Origin: Candidatus Thorarchaeota archaeon AB_25 | GTDB taxonomy: Archaea; Asgardarchaeota; Thorarchaeia; Thorarchaeales; Thorarchaeaceae | NCBI GenBank assembly: GCA_001940705.1 | Contig: MEHG01000010.1 | Span: 1 to 35,454 of the forward strand | Length of the DNA stretch: 35,454 nucleotides | Direction: 5' to 3' | Shown here: positions 31,065 to 35,454 of the stretch, piece after piece | Layout of the letters: the number at the start of each line of letters is the position of its first letter | Position numbering within the stretch: position 1 is the stretch's first letter | The notes under the pieces: generated by a model | Seen by the model: only the letters and a program-made list of their open reading frames with translations | Database searches by the model: none | Told to the model about the DNA's origin: nothing | Position numbers and translations under genes: made by a program

Positions 31065-32036
31065 GTGATTCAACTGACCTCGATGGTTGAAGTCTCTAAT
31101 CTCACGCATATCTACAAGGGTGGCCAAAAGGCTCTGGATAAGCTCTCTTTCTCGGTCGAAAAGGGAGAGATCATAGGTCTCTTGGGTCCAAACGGGGCTG
31201 GAAAATCGACTGCTGTCAAACTGATTACTGGAATACTGAAACCCACCTCTGGAAGTGTTAAGGTCGCGGGGCATGAGGTGTCAGACAACCTTGATGCCAT
31301 ACGCAAACTCATTGGGTTTATGCCACAAGAAACTGCACTCTACCAAGACCTAACAGCTTACGAGGCTCTGGAATATCATGCTGAATTGTATGGAGTCCCT
31401 AAGGAAGAGGTGAAAGACCGGATTGCGAAGATGCTTGAACTAGCTGGGCTTACTCATCGCAAGAATGACCTTGTGAAGACATACTCTGGAGGGATGAAAC
31501 GTCGGCTTGCACTCGTTCGCTCAATACTTCACGACTCGGAACTTCTAATCTTGGATGAGATGTCACTTGGAGTGGATGTTCAGAGCCGGAACCTGATTTG
31601 GAACCAGGTTCGTAAGCTGAAGGATGAGGGTCGTACTGTAATCTTTTGCACGAACTACATGGATGAGGCTGAGGCATTGGCTAATCGGGTGATTGTGATT
31701 GATAATGGAGCCCTTGTTGCCTCTGGAACTCCTGGTGATTTGAAACATGAGCATGTTGGTAACTATCTAATCGAGGTCTTGATTGAGGGAATGGAGTCAA
31801 CTCATGGTCCCGATTGGTTGACTGAGAAGGTCAAACTCGATGTGGAGAAGGTTTCTGACCCACTTAATGGAGGTCCGCGTACAGCATGGATTCGAAGCCT
31901 GGAAGGACATTCCGACCTACCACTTGTCATAGGTCGTCTTTCTGAGAGTGGTCTTGTTGTGAAACAAGCGTCAATGAGAGAACCTTCTCTTGGTGATGTG
32001 TTTTTGGCAATTACAGGTTCTACATTGAGGGATTAG
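31065..32036 (+). CDS. ABC-2 exporter ATP-binding subunit
   Basis: 323 residues. Walker A is GPNGAGKST, the Q-loop region MPQETALY, the signature YSGGMKRRLAL, Walker B LLILDEMSLGVDV, and the tail has EPSLGDVFLAITG, typical of drug/Na+ exporter ATPases (CcmA/NatA group). Two departures are seen: the usual LDEPT..LD reads LDEMS.GVD, and the H-loop His is Asn (FCTNYMDEAEAL). The track start is GTG 31065; the in-frame ATG at 31083 (MVEVSNLTHIY) fits the family better and has GGTGATT upstream. Its stop is 1 bp before the first permease. The substrate is unknown. Confidence 0.93.
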   Translation: MIQLTSMVEVSNLTHIYKGGQKALDKLSFSVEKGEIIGLLGPNGAGKSTAVKLITGILKPTSGSVKVAGHEVSDNLDAIRKLIGFMPQETALYQDLTAYEALEYHAELYGVPKEEVKDRIAKMLELAGLTHRKNDLVKTYSGGMKRRLALVRSILHDSELLILDEMSLGVDVQSRNLIWNQVRKLKDEGRTVIFCTNYMDEAEALANRVIVIDNGALVASGTPGDLKHEHVGNYLIEVLIEGMESTHGPDWLTEKVKLDVEKVSDPLNGGPRTAWIRSLEGHSDLPLVIGRLSESGLVVKQASMREPSLGDVFLAITGSTLRD

Positions 32037-32037
32037 G

Positions 32038-33171
32038 ATGCTGCGGGCGATAGCTGCGATAGTGAAGAAAGACTTGAAGCAGGCGAAACGAGACCCCAAG
32101 TTTCTTGGTCCTAGCCTGATAATTCCCTTTGTTTTCCTCCTTGTCTACACGATTATGTGGACCTCTCTGGGTGGTGGCGAGTCCTTTGCATGTGGTCTAG
32201 TTGTTGAAGACCTCTCTCCAGAAGCCAACGATATGGCCAACATCCTTGAGAATATGGTTTCTACAACGAATCACACATGGTTTAGCATTGAACGTTATGA
32301 TCCTGAAACAGCTGATGAGTTGTATAGGAACGGTGAATTGATTGCATACATTCTGATTCCGGAAGGATTTGGGACTAACATATCCTTAGGGCAAAATGCA
32401 ACAGCTGTTATGTTCATCAACAATGTGAATGATGATGTTGTCAAGAATTACGTTCACAGATTCGAGGCTGCAGTACTACTGTACAACCAAGGGGCAGTGT
32501 ATCCAGACTTTGATCAATCAAATGCTCCGATTGCGATCGAAGAGTCATTCAGCCTTGCAGCAACACCGTCAAATCTAGAGTACATGGCTGCAGTTGCGAT
32601 TCTCCTCTCACTCATAGCATGTTCACTTGCCAGTCAAGCAATGTTAACAGCCACCGAGTTTGAAACAGGTGCCCTGCAAGATACTCTGAATTCACCAACG
32701 CCAAGATTAGCGTTAGTCATTGGCCGGATCATAGCTGCTATTCCAAGATCCTTTTCCGCGATTTTGATCTCTGCCCCCGTCATATGTTTCAGTATGAATA
32801 TTTTTCCGGTTGGAAATCTCCTCATCCTGTTTGGTATTCTCCTTCTAACGATTCTTGCACTAGTTCCAATTGGTGAGCTGATTGGAATGAAGATTCGTAA
32901 CCGTGAACAAGCCTTATTGGCGGCAGTTCTAATCACGGTGGCTAGTTTCATATTAGGAGGAGGAATGGCTCCTATCGGACTCTCCCCTGCGTCAATTCGG
33001 ATAATCATGGGGATTCTGCCCACAACCCATTCATTTGCTCTTTGGTCTCGTGTTTTCTTTCTTGACACAATGCTAGGTCTCACAACCAGTGCTCTATACC
33101 TCCTGGGAACTTGGATTTTGATGTCTGCTGTTGTCACGCATCTGATGAAGAAGGAGGTTGAACACTCATGA
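32038..33171 (+). CDS. ABC-2 family permease subunit 1
   Basis: 377 residues in ABC-2 layout. A cytosolic start (KKDLKQAKRDPKFLG) is followed by TM1 (about 26-44), and an extracytoplasmic domain (about 50-175, SFACGLVVEDLSPEAND). Five to six TM segments then run to the end. It pairs with the next permease to form a heterodimeric exporter driven by the ATPase. GGGATTAGG serves as ribosome site; its stop overlaps the next ATG (ATGA). Confidence 0.9.
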   Translation: MLRAIAAIVKKDLKQAKRDPKFLGPSLIIPFVFLLVYTIMWTSLGGGESFACGLVVEDLSPEANDMANILENMVSTTNHTWFSIERYDPETADELYRNGELIAYILIPEGFGTNISLGQNATAVMFINNVNDDVVKNYVHRFEAAVLLYNQGAVYPDFDQSNAPIAIEESFSLAATPSNLEYMAAVAILLSLIACSLASQAMLTATEFETGALQDTLNSPTPRLALVIGRIIAAIPRSFSAILISAPVICFSMNIFPVGNLLILFGILLLTILALVPIGELIGMKIRNREQALLAAVLITVASFILGGGMAPIGLSPASIRIIMGILPTTHSFALWSRVFFLDTMLGLTTSALYLLGTWILMSAVVTHLMKKEVEHS

Positions 33172-34346
33172 ACTTCTCAGTCAGAGTTGTCAAAGCGAGC
33201 TTGGTCAAAGAACTCCGGGTATGGAGGCGAAATCCCCAAAAACTGGTATTGGTGATACTCCTACCACTCATGTTTTTCGTTGGGTTTAGCATGCTTATGG
33301 GTGGAGTTTATTTTGGGTCTGGAGTTGAGACCGCTGTTGTTTTGAACGAGCAGAATCCAGGAGTCTATACAGACGGACTGCTAGAGATCTTGGGTGAGGA
33401 CGACCCAATTCCACCGAGACTGGACCCAATCATGATGGATGCAGAGACCGCAGACAGACTCTTTCAGAATGGGGAGATCCTCCTTGTGATTACTATACCT
33501 GAGGGATTTGAGGATGCAGTAGCCAACAATGAATCAGTGTCGATTCATGTGCAAGTCGCAAACATCCATGAGGATCTCACAAAGAACCTCAGAATGCCAG
33601 TCATTAGAAAGTTGGATATTTTCTACCAATCCTATCTTCTTAATGACTCACTTGTCGATTTCGAGATGTTGGATCTCAGACCATTCACACCACCAAGGTT
33701 GGCATATATGGCATGGACAATCTCAGTTTACTCTGTGATGTTTGGAGCTATATTTGCAGCAGGCTCTGCAATGACACAAGAGTTTGAACAAGACACAATG
33801 GACGAACTCATCTTATCCAATCAGTCACCAAATGCAATCTACATTGGAAAGATGTTCAGTGGAGTTGTGATCAGCTTTGCAGCAATTCCATTCCTGTTCA
33901 TCCTTAGCTACATACTGTTTGGTGTCTGGCCAAATGGAGATTTTCTAACTTTCATGTCACTGGCTTTTCTATTAGCTCTCTTCAGTTCGGGCATCGGTAT
34001 CATTGCTGGAGCTATCTTCAGAAACTCAGTCTTCGTGGTTCCAGTTGCAGCTCTTGGAGCAATATTCTACTGGATAGTTGCTGGTGGGATTGCTCCATTG
34101 GGTCTAGTTGGTGCAACCTTTGGGACGTTTAACGAGTATCTACCTGTTTCTAATGTCTACCGATCACTCATCAGGATGTTCGTAGAGGGTACCTACACTT
34201 CTCTCATTATCGACTTGACGGTGATTAGCATATTTGCTGTAGCGTTCCTAATCATCTCACCACTCATAGCTGATAGATTGACAGAGGTGGATTTTGGTCA
34301 GAAACTCGAAGAGGTGAAGAAACGCCGAGCTAAGCGAGCTCAATGA
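33168..34346 (+). CDS. ABC-2 family permease subunit 2
   Basis: 392 residues with the same architecture as subunit 1: VKELRVWRRNPQKLVLVILLPLMFFVGF as cytosolic start and TM1, then an external domain with LFQNGEILLVITIPEGFE, paralogous to LYRNGELIAYILIPEGFG in subunit 1. Five or six C-terminal TM segments and a basic tail (EEVKKRRAKRAQ) follow. GGAGGTTG inside subunit 1 is the ribosome site. The 3' end overlaps the converging MFS gene by 17 bp. Confidence 0.9.
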   Translation: MNFSVRVVKASLVKELRVWRRNPQKLVLVILLPLMFFVGFSMLMGGVYFGSGVETAVVLNEQNPGVYTDGLLEILGEDDPIPPRLDPIMMDAETADRLFQNGEILLVITIPEGFEDAVANNESVSIHVQVANIHEDLTKNLRMPVIRKLDIFYQSYLLNDSLVDFEMLDLRPFTPPRLAYMAWTISVYSVMFGAIFAAGSAMTQEFEQDTMDELILSNQSPNAIYIGKMFSGVVISFAAIPFLFILSYILFGVWPNGDFLTFMSLAFLLALFSSGIGIIAGAIFRNSVFVVPVAALGAIFYWIVAGGIAPLGLVGATFGTFNEYLPVSNVYRSLIRMFVEGTYTSLIIDLTVISIFAVAFLIISPLIADRLTEVDFGQKLEEVKKRRAKRAQ

Positions 34347-35448
34347 CCGATTCATCAACGGGTTCGCTTCTCCTATATCGACCGTTCAACCAGAATAGAC
34401 CGTAAGCGATGAGGGACATGATTGCAGCATATATCATGATTGGAGCATATCCCGGCCAGATCGTGTAAATCACTGCTGCAATGATGGGTCCTACAGCTCC
34501 TGAGAGTGACAACATCGAAGTTAGAAGTCCTGAAGCAGTGGAACGTTCCTTGTTGTTTTCAGTGACAAACTTCAATGCACCAACATAGAGCGTCGCCCAA
34601 GCGAATCCTAGTAATACCTGCGCGGGTAGTATCTCTATGATGTTTCGAGCAAATGGAAACCAGATGAAGGTGATTGCTGATGTTATCAACCCAATGGAAA
34701 CTAGCTTTTTACTATCCAATCGGTCTGTAATGGTCACCATACACACAACCTGGGCAAGAGCGTTAGTGGCCTGTACAACTGCAATTGAGAAGGGATCACC
34801 TCCCAGGTCAAATAGGAATAGTGGCCATAGGGTCCAGATTGCAAATGCGCTACTATGACGAAGGAAGACCGCCAAGTAGATGGAAGCATTTCGCTTGAAT
34901 GTTTCCACAGGGAACCATGGAACCTTCACAACCTCTCTTGGGACATCGGGTAATGTAAGAGCTGATCCAAAGGCAATGGCTAGGAACAGTGTGGCCATGA
35001 GGAACGCGTAGTAGATGTTGAAACCCGCAGCATATCCAGCAAAGAGGGTTCCAATGCCCCATCCTGCCGCGCCCCAGGTCGCAAAACGTCCCATCTTCAT
35101 CTTGGACTCGTAAGCATAAGCTGCTAGAGCACCTGGATAGATTCCAACACAGAAACCATTCAAAATCCGGACAATAAACAGGGTCTCAAAACTCGATGAT
35201 AGTAAAAGTAAACCAAAGGTGAGGGTGGCTAATAGTAGTCCCAACTTGATGATGATCCTTCGTCCATAGATATCACCAGCTCTTCCGAATATGTATGATG
35301 CGAGGAATGAAGCTGTAGCATACCCTCCAACAATGACAGTCACAAGAATCTCTGAGATACCAAGATGTTCTCTCGCAAGGAGTGGAACATATGTAAAGGC
35401 GGAAAGCATGGCTGCTCCTGCCATTATTTGGATTGTCTCAGTCTTCAA
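34330..35448 (-). CDS. MFS transporter (start may lie beyond the window)
   Basis: At least 372 residues with about ten to twelve TM segments. The MFS motif A loop GRAGDIYGRRIIIKLG is between TM2 and TM3, and a later domain has TDRLDSKKLVSIGL as the second-half counterpart. The apparent start is TTG 35448, six bases from the window edge, and the frame remains open to the edge, so the N-terminus may be longer. The substrate is not assignable. It converges on the ABC exporter with a 17-bp 3' overlap. Confidence 0.88.
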   Translation of the reverse strand: MKTETIQIMAGAAMLSAFTYVPLLAREHLGISEILVTVIVGGYATASFLASYIFGRAGDIYGRRIIIKLGLLLATLTFGLLLLSSSFETLFIVRILNGFCVGIYPGALAAYAYESKMKMGRFATWGAAGWGIGTLFAGYAAGFNIYYAFLMATLFLAIAFGSALTLPDVPREVVKVPWFPVETFKRNASIYLAVFLRHSSAFAIWTLWPLFLFDLGGDPFSIAVVQATNALAQVVCMVTITDRLDSKKLVSIGLITSAITFIWFPFARNIIEILPAQVLLGFAWATLYVGALKFVTENNKERSTASGLLTSMLSLSGAVGPIIAAVIYTIWPGYAPIMIYAAIMSLIAYGLFWLNGRYRRSEPVDESVIELA

Positions 35449-35454
35449 GAAAGG

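Noticed and set aside
1-35454. CRISPR array, insertion sequence, prophage or rRNA
   Set aside because: No regularly spaced direct repeats, transposase or integrase motifs, terminal inverted repeats, or rRNA-like stretches were found on reading both strands.

Overview
The window looks like a chromosomal segment of an archaeon, most likely an Asgard archaeon of the Thorarchaeota type. The lineage call is inference; no search was run. The evidence is archaeal and eukaryote-like informational genes: ribosomal proteins eL38 and eL40, a NIP7/PUA protein, an archaeal CPSF-like beta-CASP nuclease, a PAC2 proteasome-chaperone-family protein, and an intron-containing tRNA-Val with encoded CCA. TATA-like promoters, TrmB and ArsR-type regulators, and two small proteins that read like profilins point the same way. 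No phage, IS element, CRISPR array or rRNA was seen.

Layout. (1) 1-2.7 kb: beta-CASP RNase, eL38, tRNA-Val(CAC) with a 29-nt intron, an AT-rich hexapeptide-repeat acetyltransferase, and eL40. eL40 is too short for the ORF track. (2) 2.8-4.8 kb: sucC-sucD. (3) 4.9-7.1 kb: a large Ski2/Hel308-like protein with eroded ATPase motifs and a SWIM zinc finger. (4) 7.4-12.7 kb: PAC2 protein, NIP7, NSUN-type m5C methyltransferase, Fcy1-like deaminase, threonine synthase, CYTH protein and HD hydrolase, very tightly packed. (5) 12.8-24.2 kb: a five-gene operon consisting of a giant 2067-residue surface protein, a DUF4350 protein, a MoxR AAA+ ATPase, a DUF58/vWA protein and a multispanning membrane protein. 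The giant protein has a TM segment, a transglutaminase-like domain, about 14 Ig-like modules, a second TM segment and a DUF4129-like tail. (6) 24.3-26.9 kb: OPT-family transporter with a duplicated N-terminal membrane unit. (7) 27-29 kb: DUF167 protein, two tandem profilin-like genes and a winged-helix regulator. (8) 29.3-29.7 kb: three tandem tiny ORFs (35, 29 and 38 codons) behind a TATA box, divergent from the regulator. (9) 29.8-35.4 kb: TrmB regulator, small winged-helix protein, an ABC-2 exporter (one ATPase, two permeases) and an MFS transporter running off the right edge.

Most interesting items. The MoxR/DUF58/transglutaminase-type operon has a transglutaminase-like domain that seems to have lost its Cys, His and Asp. 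The tiny-peptide operon has ORFs 1 and 2 sharing a C-terminal motif whose codons also contain the next gene's Shine-Dalgarno. The Ski2-like SWIM protein looks like a pseudo-helicase. The profilin-like genes form a tandem pair. How the genes work together: region 5 reads as a cell-envelope maturation or assembly machine, with MoxR (cytosolic ATPase) acting on DUF58/vWA and membrane partners that handle the giant exported protein. Regions 1-4 are largely RNA, ribosome, proteasome and core metabolism housekeeping.
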